In this document: one piece after another, positions 24,830 through 34,135 of the stretch | How positions within the stretch are numbered: position 1 is the stretch's first letter | How the letters are laid out: each line of letters starts with the position of its first letter | Assembly (NCBI RefSeq): GCF_004006535.1 | Contig: NZ_RLIH01000001.1 | Coordinates: 204,335 to 268,334, forward strand | Length of the DNA: 64,000 nt | Origin: Anaerosphaera multitolerans | GTDB lineage: Bacteria > Bacillota > Clostridia > Tissierellales > Peptoniphilaceae | Reading direction: 5' to 3' | The notes under the pieces: generated by a model | Seen by the model: the letters and a program-made list of their open reading frames with translations, nothing else | Told to the model about the DNA's origin: nothing | Database searches by the model: none | Made by a program: the position numbers and the translations under genes

Positions 24830-25768
24830 ATGAGAACTAAAGGAATCGATATCAGCACGTGGCAAAAACCAAGTCAGATTAACTATGACCAGCTTGCAAA
24901 AGAGGTTGATTTTGTCATCCTCCGAGCAGGATATACGGGCCACGGTACAGGAGTAAGTTTGCACAAGGATGATGCCTTTGAACAATACTACAAAGCCTTT
25001 CACGAGAGAGGTATTCCTATCGGTGTTTACTGGTACAGCTGTGCCAATACCAAAACCAAGGGCATAGCAGAAGCGAAGAAATGCCTAGAAATTATCAAAG
25101 GCAAGACCATCTCTTATCCCGTATTTATTGATACAGAGGATAATTATCATCAACGACCAAGTGGCAAGAAAGCCATTACCGATGCGTTGGTAGGCTTTTG
25201 TGAAACCGTAGAAAGTGCTGGATATTACGCCGGTATCTATGCATCTAGTTCTTGGTTTCAAGATTTAACAGAACTGGATCGGCTAGCACCTTATGATTTC
25301 TGGGTTGCACAGTGGTCCAGTAAAGAACCGACTCTTCGTCATGGTATCTGGCAGTATACAAGCAAAGGTAAATTGAATGGTTACTCAGGTAATTTGGATA
25401 TGAACTATGCTTTTAAAGATTACAAAGCGATTATCCGAAGTGCAGGGCTTAATCATCTTGGCATAGAAGAAAACGTACCTGCTCCTACAGAAAAGAAATC
25501 GGTTGAGACGCTGGCCAAGGAAGTCATTCAAGGGTTATGGGGTAATGGTGAAGAACGAAAGAAACGTTTAACAGATTCAGGCTATGATTATGCGGCGGTG
25601 CAGTCAAAGGTCAATGATCTGCTATCTAGTAAGAAGTCGATCGATACCATCGCAAAGGAAGTCATTCGTGGCGATTGGGGTAACGGACAAGAAAGAAAAA
25701 ACAAACTTACCAAAGCCGGTTATGACTACATTTCGGTACAAAAAAGGGTCAATGAACTCTTGAAATAA
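24830..25768 (+). CDS. GH25 lysozyme endolysin with two CW_7 repeats
   Basis: A 312-residue endolysin. Residues ~1-200 are a GH25 muramidase: KGIDISTWQ, VDFVILRAGYTGHG, GIPIGVYWYSCANT, and YPVFIDTEDN with the catalytic Asp/Glu. Two CPL-7-like cell wall binding repeats lie at about 225-265 and 271-311; both contain the signature (L/D)WGNG(E/Q)ERK..L...GYDY..VQ..VN.LL. It hydrolyses peptidoglycan to release phage. The holin is immediately upstream. Confidence 0.95.
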   Translation: MRTKGIDISTWQKPSQINYDQLAKEVDFVILRAGYTGHGTGVSLHKDDAFEQYYKAFHERGIPIGVYWYSCANTKTKGIAEAKKCLEIIKGKTISYPVFIDTEDNYHQRPSGKKAITDALVGFCETVESAGYYAGIYASSSWFQDLTELDRLAPYDFWVAQWSSKEPTLRHGIWQYTSKGKLNGYSGNLDMNYAFKDYKAIIRSAGLNHLGIEENVPAPTEKKSVETLAKEVIQGLWGNGEERKKRLTDSGYDYAAVQSKVNDLLSSKKSIDTIAKEVIRGDWGNGQERKNKLTKAGYDYISVQKRVNELLK

Positions 25769-25778
25769 CAGTAATCAA

Positions 25779-25824
25779 GAAAGCCTATCAAGGAGTGTTT
25801 CTCTTTGGTAGGCTTTCTTTTTTT
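25779..25824 (+). terminator. strong intrinsic terminator after the endolysin
   Basis: GAAAGCCTATCAA (25779-25791) pairs with TTGGTAGGCTTTC (25805-25817) with one wobble, followed by a run of T to 25824. It ends the late operon. Confidence 0.85.
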
Positions 25825-25843
25825 CTAAACCGTCAGATTCTAT

Positions 25844-25884
25844 CACCTCCCGTGGCTACTAGGTAGAGGGCAAGAAATAAATCG
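25844..25884 (+). repeat. CACCTCC..CGTGGCTACTAGGTAG element, copy 1
   Basis: CACCTCC followed by CGTGGCTACTAGGTAGAGG. The same core, CGTGGCTACTAGGTAG, recurs at about 30144-30159. GGGC at 25868-25871 can also pair with GCCC at 25884 onward. It stands just before the gene at 25908, as the second copy stands just before the gene at 30173. Confidence 0.6.
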
Positions 25885-25907
25885 CCCTTTGGAAAGAGGT
25901 GATGGAT

Positions 25908-26126
25908 ATGAAACACAATCTAAAAATCAGTGTTTCTAAGAAACCACAGACAGGCGGACTTGTTACCTACCGTAATGTGTCCGTAAGGGAACGAATTCTT
26001 CGCTTTCTTTTAGGGAGTAAACAGCGTGTAACGATTGTGATTCCTGGAGATAGCATCGAGGAACTCTCTATCTGTGAAATGACGAAAGGAGGAACTGACC
26101 TTGAGCAAAATAAAGTTACTGCTTGA
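25908..26126 (+). CDS. small conserved mobile-element protein
   Basis: A 72-residue basic protein (KHNLKISVSKKPQTGGLVTYRNVSVRERILRFLLGSKQRVTIVIPGDSIEELSI). Proteins with this layout occur at the head of replication modules in clostridial prophages. The start is taken at ATG 25908 after AAAGAGGTGAT. The C-terminal residues overlap the next start by 26 nt. Function unknown. Confidence 0.7.
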   Translation: MKHNLKISVSKKPQTGGLVTYRNVSVRERILRFLLGSKQRVTIVIPGDSIEELSICEMTKGGTDLEQNKVTA

Positions 26127-26418
26127 AGTGGTCAATGATATGCGAAGTCTTGCTGACAGCATACAGGCGGTTTGCGATGTAATGACAGAAGGAAGTCCTG
26201 CTCCAAGTGCAAAAGCTGCAACTGAACAAGAACCAGTAAAAGAGCCAGATATCCCACTTGAAAAAGTGCGTATGGTACTTGCTGAAAAGAGCCAACTTGG
26301 ATTTACCGCCGAAGTGCGAGGACTCATTCAGAAGTATGGTGCAGACAAGTTAAGTGCTGTTGATAAGACTTATTATGCTGACATCTTGAAAGATGCGGAG
26401 GGTCTTGGAAATGGGTAA
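26101..26418 (+). CDS. conserved replication-module protein, function unknown
   Basis: A 105-residue protein starting at TTG 26101 after AAAGGAGGA. It begins with a helical segment (SKIKLLLEVVNDMRSLADSIQAVCDVM), then an Ala/Pro/Glu linker, then LEKVRMVLAEKSQLGFTAEVRGLIQKYGADKLSAVDKTYYADILKDAEGL. The last part resembles small helical proteins paired with phage recombination functions. A homologue of the same size is encoded at 54549-54842 in the second element, also just upstream of DUF2800. Confidence 0.75.
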   Translation: MSKIKLLLEVVNDMRSLADSIQAVCDVMTEGSPAPSAKAATEQEPVKEPDIPLEKVRMVLAEKSQLGFTAEVRGLIQKYGADKLSAVDKTYYADILKDAEGLGNG

Positions 26419-27547
26419 TCATGCAATATTATCTGCATCTTCATCCCACAGGTGGCTTAACTGCCTACCCTCTGCAAGACTTGAACTGGAGTTTGAAGAC
26501 CAAAGTGGTGAGGCAGCAAAAGAAGGCACAGCGGCTCATGACCTGTGTGAACACAAACTAAAAAAGGCACTTCATATGAGAAGTCAGCGACCTATCTCTG
26601 AGTATAACTCTGATGAGATGGAGGAATATACAGATGCTTACGTGGACTTTGTTATGGAGCAGGTGGAACTTGCAAAAACAAAATGCAAGGATCCAATCGT
26701 TCTTATCGAACAGCATCTTGATTTTTCATGCTATGTGCCAGACGGCTTTGGAACAGGAGATTGTGTGATTATCGCGGATGACAGACTTCACATCGTAGAC
26801 TTTAAGTATGGGCTGGGTGTGCTAGTTGATGCAGTGGACAATCCACAGATGAAGCTCTATGCCCTAGGAGCACTTGGGATCTATGATCACCTGTACGACA
26901 TTAAAGAAGTGTCTATGACGATCTTTCAGCCTAGAAGAGAGAATGTCAGCACCTGGACAATACCGGTGGAAGAACTAAAAGACTGGGCTGAAGAGGAACT
27001 AAAGCCTAGAGCTGACAAGGCCTTCAACGGTGAGGGTGAATACATCCCCGGTCCATGGTGTACTTTCTGTAAAGCGGCAAACAAATGTAGGGCCAGAGCC
27101 GAAGAAAAGCTAAAACTTGCAGAGAAAGAATTCAAGATGCCGCCACTACTAACGGACACAGAAATAGAAGAAATCTTACTTATTCTTCCCGACCTTAGCA
27201 AATGGGCAAATGAAATAACTGCCTATGCCACTGATGCAGCAGTCAATCACGGTAAAGAGTGGAATGGTTTTAAAGTTGTGGAAGGTCGCTCGGTTCGTAA
27301 GTATAAAGATGAAGAAGCCATCGCAGAAAAAGCCGTGGCAGGTGGATATAAAGACATTTATAGAAAGAGCCTTATTCCACTGACAGAGATGCAAAAACTA
27401 ATGGGCAAATCCAAGTTTGAGGAACTCCTCGGTGACCTCATTTACAAACCACCGGGTAAGCCGACTCTTGTTCAAAACTCAGATAAAAGACCGGCTATGA
27501 ATGTAGCGGATGCTAAAAACGAATTTAACGAAATTATGGAGGATTAA
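26411..27547 (+). CDS. DUF2800 family PD-(D/E)XK-type exonuclease
   Basis: A 378-residue DUF2800 protein, related to RecB/Cas4-like nucleases. Visible motifs: HAILSASSSHRWLNCLPSARL, a nuclease core FGTGDCVIIADDRLHIVDFKYG (D...DxK), and a late cysteine group PWCTFCKAANKCRA that with an earlier Cys could hold an Fe-S cluster. It overlaps the upstream gene by 8 nt and is followed by DUF2815 and DNA polymerase, a conserved recombination-replication set. Confidence 0.88.
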   Translation: MGNHAILSASSSHRWLNCLPSARLELEFEDQSGEAAKEGTAAHDLCEHKLKKALHMRSQRPISEYNSDEMEEYTDAYVDFVMEQVELAKTKCKDPIVLIEQHLDFSCYVPDGFGTGDCVIIADDRLHIVDFKYGLGVLVDAVDNPQMKLYALGALGIYDHLYDIKEVSMTIFQPRRENVSTWTIPVEELKDWAEEELKPRADKAFNGEGEYIPGPWCTFCKAANKCRARAEEKLKLAEKEFKMPPLLTDTEIEEILLILPDLSKWANEITAYATDAAVNHGKEWNGFKVVEGRSVRKYKDEEAIAEKAVAGGYKDIYRKSLIPLTEMQKLMGKSKFEELLGDLIYKPPGKPTLVQNSDKRPAMNVADAKNEFNEIMED

Positions 27548-27552
27548 ATATT

Positions 27553-28104
27553 ATGGCAAATATGCAAAACAAAACAAAAGTTATCACAGGTGTAAACTCA
27601 AGATTTTCTTACTTCCACGGTTGGGAGCCTGTATCTATTAATGGTGGTGCAGAAAAATACAGTGTATCTGTCCTTATTCCAAAGGATGATAAGGAAACTA
27701 TTAATGCCATCCATGCAGCGGTTGATGCTGCCATTGAGGAAGGTATCGCAAAGTTTGGTGGTAAGAAACCCAATAAGGCAGCCATTAAACTACCGTTGCG
27801 TGATGGAGATGTAGAGCGTGATGACGAGGCTTATAAAGGCCATTACTTCATCAATGCGAATAGCAAAACAGCACCGCAGATTGTAGACAAAAGTGTTAAG
27901 CCGATACTGGATCGTAGTGAGGTGTACAGCGGTTGTTACGGCAGGGTTTCACTCAACTTCTATGCCTTCAACTCAAATGGTAATAAAGGTGTAGCTTGTG
28001 GTCTTGGTAACATTCAAAAAATTAGAGACGGAGAACCTCTAGGTGGTAAGTCTTCTGCAGTAGATGATTTTACGACTCTTGTCGATGATGACTTCCTTGC
28101 CTAA
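27553..28104 (+). CDS. DUF2815 family ssDNA-binding-like protein
   Basis: A 183-residue protein of the DUF2815 family, OB-fold proteins related to phage ssDNA-binding proteins. Pattern: TKVITGVNSRFSYFHGWEP, GGAEKYSVSVLIPKDD, LPLRDGDVERDDEAYKGHYFINANS, RSEVYSGCYGRVSLNFYAFNSNGNKGVACGLGNIQKIRDGEPLG, and an acidic tail (VDDDFLA), as in many SSBs. It likely coats ssDNA for the neighbouring exonuclease and polymerase. Confidence 0.85.
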   Translation: MANMQNKTKVITGVNSRFSYFHGWEPVSINGGAEKYSVSVLIPKDDKETINAIHAAVDAAIEEGIAKFGGKKPNKAAIKLPLRDGDVERDDEAYKGHYFINANSKTAPQIVDKSVKPILDRSEVYSGCYGRVSLNFYAFNSNGNKGVACGLGNIQKIRDGEPLGGKSSAVDDFTTLVDDDFLA

Positions 28105-28123
28105 AAGGAATAGTAAACTTGAC

Positions 28124-28156
28124 GGTGGTGGAGGTCTTCCCTCTGCCACCTTTTTT
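28124..28156 (+). terminator. hairpin between DUF2815 and polymerase genes
   Basis: GGTGGTGGAGG (28124-28134) and CCTCTGCCACC (28140-28150) pair at 9 of 11 positions, followed by TTTTTTC. A hairpin of similar form stands upstream of the paralogous polymerase (52675-52701, minus strand). Confidence 0.6.
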
Positions 28157-28176
28157 CATTTAGGAAGGAGACCACT

Positions 28177-30117
28177 ATGAAGAACTTAGAAATTGATATC
28201 GAAACCTATTCATCTACTAATCTACAAAAAAGTGGTGTTTATCGTTACGTAGAAGCAGATGATTTTGAGGTGATGCTGTTTGCTTATGCGGTTGACGGTG
28301 GTGAGGTTAAGGTCATCGATTTGATGAATGGAGAAAAGATTCCAAAAGAAATCCTAGATGCCTTAACCGATGAAACCATTACGAAGTGGGCATTTAATGC
28401 TCAGTTTGAGCGAGTCTGCCTTTCACGTTATTTGGGCTATCCCACTGAGACTTATCTAAATCCTTCCTCATGGAAATGTTCCATGGTTTGGTCTGCCTAT
28501 ATGGGGCTTCCTCTTTCTTTAGAAGGTGTAGGTGCAGTGCTAGGACTTGAAAAGCAAAAGCTGACGGAGGGTAAAGACCTGATACGATACTTTTGTGTTC
28601 CATGTACTCCAACAAAAATAAATGGTGGTAGAACCCGTAACCTACCCACTGATGAAATCGATAAATGGCAGCAGTTTAAAGCATATAACAAGCGTGATGT
28701 GGAGGCAGAAATACAGATACAACAAAGATTGATTAAGTTTCCAGTACCAGAGGACATCTGGGAGGAGTATCATCTCGATCAAGAAGTCAACGACCGTGGT
28801 ATAAAGGTGGATATGGATTTTGTTAAGCAGGCCATTGCCATGGATGACATATCTCATGAAAAACTACTAACTGCCATGCAGCAGATAACAAATCTCGATA
28901 ACCCAAACTCTGTACAACAGATGAAAGGCTGGCTTTCTGAAAACGGTCTAGAGATGGAGACTCTCGGTAAAAAAGCTGTCGCTGAGAAACTTAAGGAAAC
29001 CGATGGTGAACTAAATGAAGTTCTTTCACTTCGTCAGCAACTGGCAAAATCCTCGGTAAAGAAATATACAGCAATGGAAAATGCGGTCTGTAGTGATTCA
29101 AGAGCTAGAGGTATGTTTCAGTTTTATGGAGCTAACAGAACAGGACGTTTTGCCGGAAGGCTTGTGCAATTACAAAACCTCCCTCAAAACCATATGCCAG
29201 ATTTAAAAGAGGCGCGAAATATTGTTAGAAATGGTGATGTTGAAACACTAGAACTGCTCTATGAAGATATACCTGATACCCTCTCACAACTGATTCGTAC
29301 AGCCTTTGTACCTAGAGTTGGTCATAAGTTTATTGTGTCTGACTTCTCAGCCATTGAGGCTCGTGTGCTTTCATGGCTCGCAGGCGAAACATGGCGAACA
29401 AAGGTATTTGCTAGTGGTGGTGATATCTACTGCGCATCTGCCTCTCAGATGTTTAACGTTCCCGTTGAAAAGCATGGTGTGAACGGTCATTTGAGACAGA
29501 AGGGTAAAATCGCTGAATTGGCACTCGGCTATGGCGGATCTGTCGGTGCATTAAAAGCGATGGGAGCACTAGAGATGGGGCTTGAAGAGGAAGAATTAAA
29601 ACCGCTTGTGAATGCTTGGAGAATGTCTAATCCCAACATCACACAGTTCTGGTGGGATGTAGATCGGGCGGCTAAACAATGTGTAAAAGAAAACAAATCA
29701 CAGGAAACCCGTGGCATCGAGTTTCATTGTTTTAGTGGCATGCTTTTTATCGTTCTTCCTTCCGGCAGAAGGCTTGCCTATGTAAAACCTCGAATTGGTG
29801 AGAATCAGTTTGGTGGTGAGTCTGTTACCTATGAAGGAGTAGGTGGAACAAAGAAATGGGAGCGTCTTGAAAGTTACGGTCCTAAGTTTGTAGAGAATAT
29901 TGTTCAAGCCATCTCCCGTGATATTTTGATGTATTCAATGAAGATGCTTAGTACTTATCGTATTGTGGCTCATGTCCATGATGAAGTCATTATTGAAGCC
30001 GATCCTCAAATATCGGTTACTGAAGTATGTAAACAGATGAGTCAAGTGCCACCTTGGGCAAAAGGGCTGCTCCTTGACGCCGATGGCTATGAATGCGACT
30101 TTTATCAAAAAGATTAA
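28177..30117 (+). CDS. phage DNA polymerase, family A
   Basis: A 646-residue family A DNA polymerase. The N-terminal 3'-5' exonuclease has motif I LEIDIETYS and the later YNKRDVEAE motif. Polymerase motif A is VSDFSAIEARVLSWLAGE (about residues 387-404), motif B is around RQKGKIAELALGYGGSVGALKAMG, motif C is HVHDEVIIEAD. It likely replicates the element. A paralogue lies at 50668-52656 with the same domain order. RBS AGGAAGGAGA. Confidence 0.95.
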   Translation: MKNLEIDIETYSSTNLQKSGVYRYVEADDFEVMLFAYAVDGGEVKVIDLMNGEKIPKEILDALTDETITKWAFNAQFERVCLSRYLGYPTETYLNPSSWKCSMVWSAYMGLPLSLEGVGAVLGLEKQKLTEGKDLIRYFCVPCTPTKINGGRTRNLPTDEIDKWQQFKAYNKRDVEAEIQIQQRLIKFPVPEDIWEEYHLDQEVNDRGIKVDMDFVKQAIAMDDISHEKLLTAMQQITNLDNPNSVQQMKGWLSENGLEMETLGKKAVAEKLKETDGELNEVLSLRQQLAKSSVKKYTAMENAVCSDSRARGMFQFYGANRTGRFAGRLVQLQNLPQNHMPDLKEARNIVRNGDVETLELLYEDIPDTLSQLIRTAFVPRVGHKFIVSDFSAIEARVLSWLAGETWRTKVFASGGDIYCASASQMFNVPVEKHGVNGHLRQKGKIAELALGYGGSVGALKAMGALEMGLEEEELKPLVNAWRMSNPNITQFWWDVDRAAKQCVKENKSQETRGIEFHCFSGMLFIVLPSGRRLAYVKPRIGENQFGGESVTYEGVGGTKKWERLESYGPKFVENIVQAISRDILMYSMKMLSTYRIVAHVHDEVIIEADPQISVTEVCKQMSQVPPWAKGLLLDADGYECDFYQKD

Positions 30118-30132
30118 AGAAATCATCAGATT

Positions 30133-30170
30133 TCACCTCCTGCCGTGGCTACTAGGTAGGAGGTGTTTTT
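30133..30170 (+). repeat. CACCTCC..CGTGGCTACTAGGTAG element, copy 2 (hairpin)
   Basis: CACCTCCTGCC pairs with GGTAGGAGGTG around the loop GTGGCTACTA, followed by TTTTTC. It matches copy 1 at 25844. The right arm contains the ribosome binding site GGAGGTG of the gene at 30173, so the hairpin could hide it, or act as a terminator. Confidence 0.65.
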
Positions 30171-30172
30171 CT

Positions 30173-30388
30173 ATGAACATTTTTGAAGTAAAAGATGGCT
30201 GTCCGTTAAAGGGCAAGACCGATCAGATGACAGAGGAAGAATTACAAAAGGAATATGACTTTCACATAGCCGAGAGCATTGTCGCAAACCTATATAAAGA
30301 AGGCAAAATCACAGTGGATGAATTACACAAAATATCAGCCTTGAACAGGCAGAAATTCTCTCCCCGTTTAGCCGAGATTATGTCCTAA
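30173..30388 (+). CDS. SHOCT-like small protein
   Basis: A 71-residue protein: TEEELQKEYDFHIAESIVANLYKEGKITVDELHKISALNRQKFSPRLAEIM. The segment LYKEGKITVDELHKI resembles the SHOCT short helical motif. The start is ATG 30173 after GTAGGAGGTG. A related small gene lies at the same place (between polymerase module and recombinases) in the second element at 49796-49972. Role unknown. Confidence 0.65.
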   Translation: MNIFEVKDGCPLKGKTDQMTEEELQKEYDFHIAESIVANLYKEGKITVDELHKISALNRQKFSPRLAEIMS

Positions 30389-30427
30389 AAAGCTTGCTAT
30401 TAATAGCTTTTAGAGTGATGTATGTAA
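30386..30427 (+). repeat. copy 2 of CTTGCTAT-N9-TTTAGAGTGATRTATRT motif
   Basis: It lies between the SHOCT-like gene and the first recombinase, the same place as copy 3 in the second element. TTGCTA and GATGTA are 17 nt apart. Confidence 0.6.
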
Positions 30428-30446
30428 TGGGCGAAAGCGAGGTGAG

Positions 30447-32012
30447 ATGATGAAAAAGATAACAAAAATAGATGAACTGACCCAGGGACAACTACCTACT
30501 ACGAAACTTAGGGTTGCCGCCTATGCTAGAGTCTCAACCGATAGTGATGAACAACTTGAAAGCCTTAAAGCACAGCGTGAACACTATGAGCGCTATATTA
30601 AGTCTAATCCTGAATGGGAGTTTGCTGGTCTTTATTATGACGAAGGGATCTCCGGCACCAAGATGGAGAAACGGACTGAACTGCTCCGCATGATACGAGA
30701 TTGTAAGCAAGGTCGGATAGATTTTATTATCACCAAATCAATCAGCCGCTTTGCTCGTAATACAGTAGATTGCCTAGAGTTAGTAAGAAAGCTGATTGAT
30801 ATCGGTGTTTACATTTATTTTGAAAAAGAGAATCTAAATACGGGTGATATGGAAAGTGAGCTGATGCTTTCTATCCTTTCTGGATTTGCTGCAGAAGAGT
30901 CTGCATCTATTTCACAAAACTCAACATGGTCCATTCAAAAGAGATTTCAAAACGGCAGTTATGTAGGTACTCCACCCTATGGATATACCAATATAGATGG
31001 TGAAATGGTAATCGTCCCAGAAGAAGCAGAAATCATCAAACGTATTTTTGCAGAGTGCCTTTCAGGGAAAGGTGGAGGTACTATAGCAAGAGGTTTGAAC
31101 AAAGACAAAATCCCTGCAAGACGAGGTAATCACTGGAGTGCAGGCACGGTGATAGACATGCTTCGAAACGAAAAATATATGGGTGATGTCCTACTACAAA
31201 AGACTTACACAGATAGTAACTACAATCGCCATCCAAATACAGGCGAAAAAGACCAGTACTATTACAAGGACAATCATGAAGCGATTATTAGTAGAGAAGA
31301 CTTTGCTAAGACACAAGATCTCATTGATGAAAGAGCCAAGATGAAGTGTAAGGGCATGAAAAAGAACGTTTATCTTAATCGATATGCTTTAAGTGGCAAG
31401 ATTGTCTGTGGAGAGTGTGGTCGCAATTTTAGGAGAAAGACAAACTACTCAGCTGGTAGGAGTTACATTGCTTGGAGTTGCATCGGTCATATCGAAGACA
31501 AAGAGAGTTGCTCCATGTTGTTCTTGCGAGATGGGGAAATCAAAGCCACATTTACAACCATGATGAATAAGCTTGCTTTCAGTAACAAGCTAATCCTAGA
31601 GCCACTTTTCAAATCAATTAGCCAAATCGATGAAGAAAGCGACCGTGAAAGAATGGATGCTATTGATAAGCGAATGGAGCAACTCATGGAAGAACGCAAC
31701 ACCCTTATTACACTGATGGCCAAAGGTTTCCTTGAGCCAGCTCTTTTTAATCAGGAACGAAATGTTTTAGATAGTGAGATGAAAAATCTTTCAACTGAAA
31801 AAACAAACCTTGTATCAAATTCCGCGAGTGGGATTTTGCGAGCAAACGAGATAAAGGACCTCATTGATTACGTGTCAGCAAATAATTTTAATGGTGACTA
31901 CACGGAAGAATTATTTGAAGAATTTGTAGAGAACATCATTGTAAATTCCAGGGATGAGCTGACATTCAATTTGAAATGCGGTCTTTCCCTGAAAGAAAAG
32001 GTGGTGAGATAA
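30447..32012 (+). CDS. large serine recombinase 1
   Basis: A 521-residue site-specific recombinase. The resolvase domain starts LRVAAYARVSTDSDEQ with the nucleophile serine at about residue 30 and continues with EGISGTKMEKR and [15 protein letters not shown]. The recombinase domain ([26 protein letters not shown]) and a zinc ribbon (CGECGRNFRR...WSCIGH...SCS) follow, then a coiled coil near 400-460. GCGAGGTGAG precedes ATG 30447. First of a three-gene array that likely integrates and excises the prophage. Confidence 0.93.
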   Translation: MMKKITKIDELTQGQLPTTKLRVAAYARVSTDSDEQLESLKAQREHYERYIKSNPEWEFAGLYYDEGISGTKMEKRTELLRMIRDCKQGRIDFIITKSISRFARNTVDCLELVRKLIDIGVYIYFEKENLNTGDMESELMLSILSGFAAEESASISQNSTWSIQKRFQNGSYVGTPPYGYTNIDGEMVIVPEEAEIIKRIFAECLSGKGGGTIARGLNKDKIPARRGNHWSAGTVIDMLRNEKYMGDVLLQKTYTDSNYNRHPNTGEKDQYYYKDNHEAIISREDFAKTQDLIDERAKMKCKGMKKNVYLNRYALSGKIVCGECGRNFRRKTNYSAGRSYIAWSCIGHIEDKESCSMLFLRDGEIKATFTTMMNKLAFSNKLILEPLFKSISQIDEESDRERMDAIDKRMEQLMEERNTLITLMAKGFLEPALFNQERNVLDSEMKNLSTEKTNLVSNSASGILRANEIKDLIDYVSANNFNGDYTEELFEEFVENIIVNSRDELTFNLKCGLSLKEKVVR

Positions 32013-32429
32013 ATGGCATATATTCCATATGGATACAGAATTCAAGACGGAGTTGTTACTGTCGATGAAAAGGCAGCAGGTCAAGTAAAGGTATTCTTTG
32101 AGAAATACATATCAGGACTATCCCTTACAGTGGCTGGCGAACAAGCAGGTATTGATAAGACACACTCTGTGATGGGACGCATTTTGAAAAACGTCAACTA
32201 CCTTGGAAATGATACGTATCCAGCAATCATTGATAAAGAGATATTTGATAAAGCTGAAGAAGTTAGAGATAAGCGTGCAAAGGATTTAGGACGAGTGGTA
32301 GAGCTTGCCGCTTTCACCTCTCCCCCTCCCAAAGAACGATTTAAAATGAGAAAGGCAGATAATAAGATGCCAGTTGATCCTTTTGAACGAGCAGAATACT
32401 TATACAGTCTGATAGAAAGCGAGGAATAA
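32013..32429 (+). CDS. recombinase accessory protein (recombinase-domain only)
   Basis: A 138-residue protein starting directly after the recombinase 1 stop. It lacks the catalytic resolvase domain but resembles the DNA-binding 'recombinase' domain ([43 protein letters not shown]...[31 protein letters not shown]). The C-terminal ~40 residues are charged. Such small proteins sit between paired serine recombinases in other clostridial elements; a cofactor or directionality role is plausible but unproved. Confidence 0.75.
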   Translation: MAYIPYGYRIQDGVVTVDEKAAGQVKVFFEKYISGLSLTVAGEQAGIDKTHSVMGRILKNVNYLGNDTYPAIIDKEIFDKAEEVRDKRAKDLGRVVELAAFTSPPPKERFKMRKADNKMPVDPFERAEYLYSLIESEE

Positions 32430-32430
32430 A

Positions 32431-33993
32431 GTGACAGAGAAAAATATAATGGTTATTCCTGCTCGTAAAAGAGTAGGAAGTACAGCCGCAAAAGAAAAGA
32501 TAAAGAAACTTCGTGTTGCTGCCTATTGCCGTGTTTCTACAGAAACAGAAGAACAAAATTCTAGCTATGAGGTTCAGGTCGCACACTATACAGAGTTTAT
32601 AAAGAAAAATACTGAGTGGGAGTTTGCTGGCATCTTTGCAGATGATGGTATCTCCGGGACGAACACCAAAAAGCGTGACGAATTTAATCGTATGATTGCA
32701 GAGTGCATGGACGGTAACATCGATATGGTTATTACAAAATCCATCAGCCGATTTGCACGTAACACCCTAGACTGCCTTCAATATATTAGACAGCTCAAGG
32801 ATAAAAACATATCCGTCTATTTTGAGAAAGAGAACATCAACACCACGGATGCCAAAGGTGAGGTTTTGCTGACTATTATGGCATCTCTAGCACAACAGGA
32901 AAGCCAGAGCCTTTCTCAAAACGTTAAGCTTGGTCTACAGTACCGATACCAACAAGGAAAGGTGCAGGTCAACCATAAACGATTTATGGGCTACACGAAA
33001 GATGAAGATGGAAATTTAATTATTGTCTCCGAAGAAGCTGAGATTATCAAACGCATCTACCGAGAATACCTTGAAGGTCAGAGTCTAGTGGGCATTGGTC
33101 GAGCCCTTGAAAAGGATGGTATTTTAACAGCAGCGGGAAAACCAAGATGGCGACCAGAATCAGTTAAGAAGATACTTCAAAACGAAAAATACATCGGAGA
33201 TGCCCTTCTGCAAAAGACTGTTACTGTAGATTTTCTAACCAAGAAACGAGTTAAGAATGAAGGTCATCTTCCCCAGTATTATGTTGAAAATAGCCATGAG
33301 GCGATTATTCCTAAAGAGTTATTTTTGCAGGTGCAGGAAGAGGTTCATCGAAGAAGCAATATCTACACAGGAGAAGGCAAGAACAAACGAATTTATAGTA
33401 GCAAGTATGCTTTAAGTGCCATCACCTTCTGTGGAGATTGTGGCGATATTTATAGGAGAACCTATTGGAATATTCATGGTAGAAAAGAATTTGTCTGGCG
33501 ATGCGTGACTAGAATCGAGCAAGGTCCTGAGGTCTGTAAGAACCGAACCGTAAAAGAAGATGAACTCTATGGTGCGGTAATGACAGCGATTAATAAGCTA
33601 CTTGCAGGTGGCAATAACATGATAAAAACCCTGGAAGAGAACATTCATGCTGTGATTGGCGAAACCACAGAGTATCAAATTGCAGAGATTAATAATTTAC
33701 TAGAAGAAAAACAAAAAGACCTCATCAAGCTGGCCAATAAGAGTCAAGATTATGAACATCTAGCAGATGAGATTGATGAGCTGAGAGACAAGCGACAGCT
33801 CCTTTTAGTAGAAGATGCCTCCCTCAGTGGCGAGAACGAGCGAATCAATGAGCTGATTGAATTTATCCGCAAGAACAAATTCCGTACCTTAGAGTACGAT
33901 GATAAGCTTGTAAGGAAGATAATCCAGAGCGTTACAGTCTATGAAGAACACTTCGTCATAGCCTTTAAATCTGGCATCGAAATGGAAATATGA
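32431..33993 (+). CDS. large serine recombinase 2
   Basis: A 520-residue serine recombinase, start GTG 32431 just after the previous stop. [16 protein letters not shown] carries the catalytic serine at about residue 36; [27 protein letters not shown] and FEKENINT follow. The zinc ribbon is [10 protein letters not shown]...WRCVTR...VCKN. The C-terminus ([40 protein letters not shown]) is similar to the recombinase fragments found at 36.7 and 38.2 kb. Confidence 0.93.
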   Translation: MTEKNIMVIPARKRVGSTAAKEKIKKLRVAAYCRVSTETEEQNSSYEVQVAHYTEFIKKNTEWEFAGIFADDGISGTNTKKRDEFNRMIAECMDGNIDMVITKSISRFARNTLDCLQYIRQLKDKNISVYFEKENINTTDAKGEVLLTIMASLAQQESQSLSQNVKLGLQYRYQQGKVQVNHKRFMGYTKDEDGNLIIVSEEAEIIKRIYREYLEGQSLVGIGRALEKDGILTAAGKPRWRPESVKKILQNEKYIGDALLQKTVTVDFLTKKRVKNEGHLPQYYVENSHEAIIPKELFLQVQEEVHRRSNIYTGEGKNKRIYSSKYALSAITFCGDCGDIYRRTYWNIHGRKEFVWRCVTRIEQGPEVCKNRTVKEDELYGAVMTAINKLLAGGNNMIKTLEENIHAVIGETTEYQIAEINNLLEEKQKDLIKLANKSQDYEHLADEIDELRDKRQLLLVEDASLSGENERINELIEFIRKNKFRTLEYDDKLVRKIIQSVTVYEEHFVIAFKSGIEMEI

Positions 33994-34010
33994 AAACCAG
34001 AAGTAAATAG

Positions 34011-34046
34011 CCCATGACTCTACAGTAGAGTCATGGGTTTTCTTTT
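34011..34046 (+). terminator. intrinsic terminator after the recombinase array
   Basis: CCCATGACTCTA (34011-34022) pairs perfectly with TAGAGTCATGGG (34026-34037), followed by TTTTCTTTT. It marks the right border of the first element's genes. Confidence 0.88.
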
Positions 34047-34078
34047 GCTTGCTGATTATAATAATATTTTAATAACTA

Positions 34079-34107
34079 TTGTATTTATCAACCAAACGGT
34101 TTATAAT
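34079..34107 (+). promoter_or_regulatory. promoter of the XRE regulator gene
   Basis: -35 TTGTAT (34079-34084), 17-nt spacer, -10 TATAAT (34102-34107), followed 29 nt later by the ATG at 34136. Confidence 0.65.
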
Positions 34108-34135
34108 GTTCTTAGCGTAAACTTGGAGGTGCTGT

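Noticed and set aside
33994..34135. attR core of the prophage after recombinase 2
   Set aside because: Serine integrases use very short cores, and the left end is not in the window, so no matching pair can be shown.
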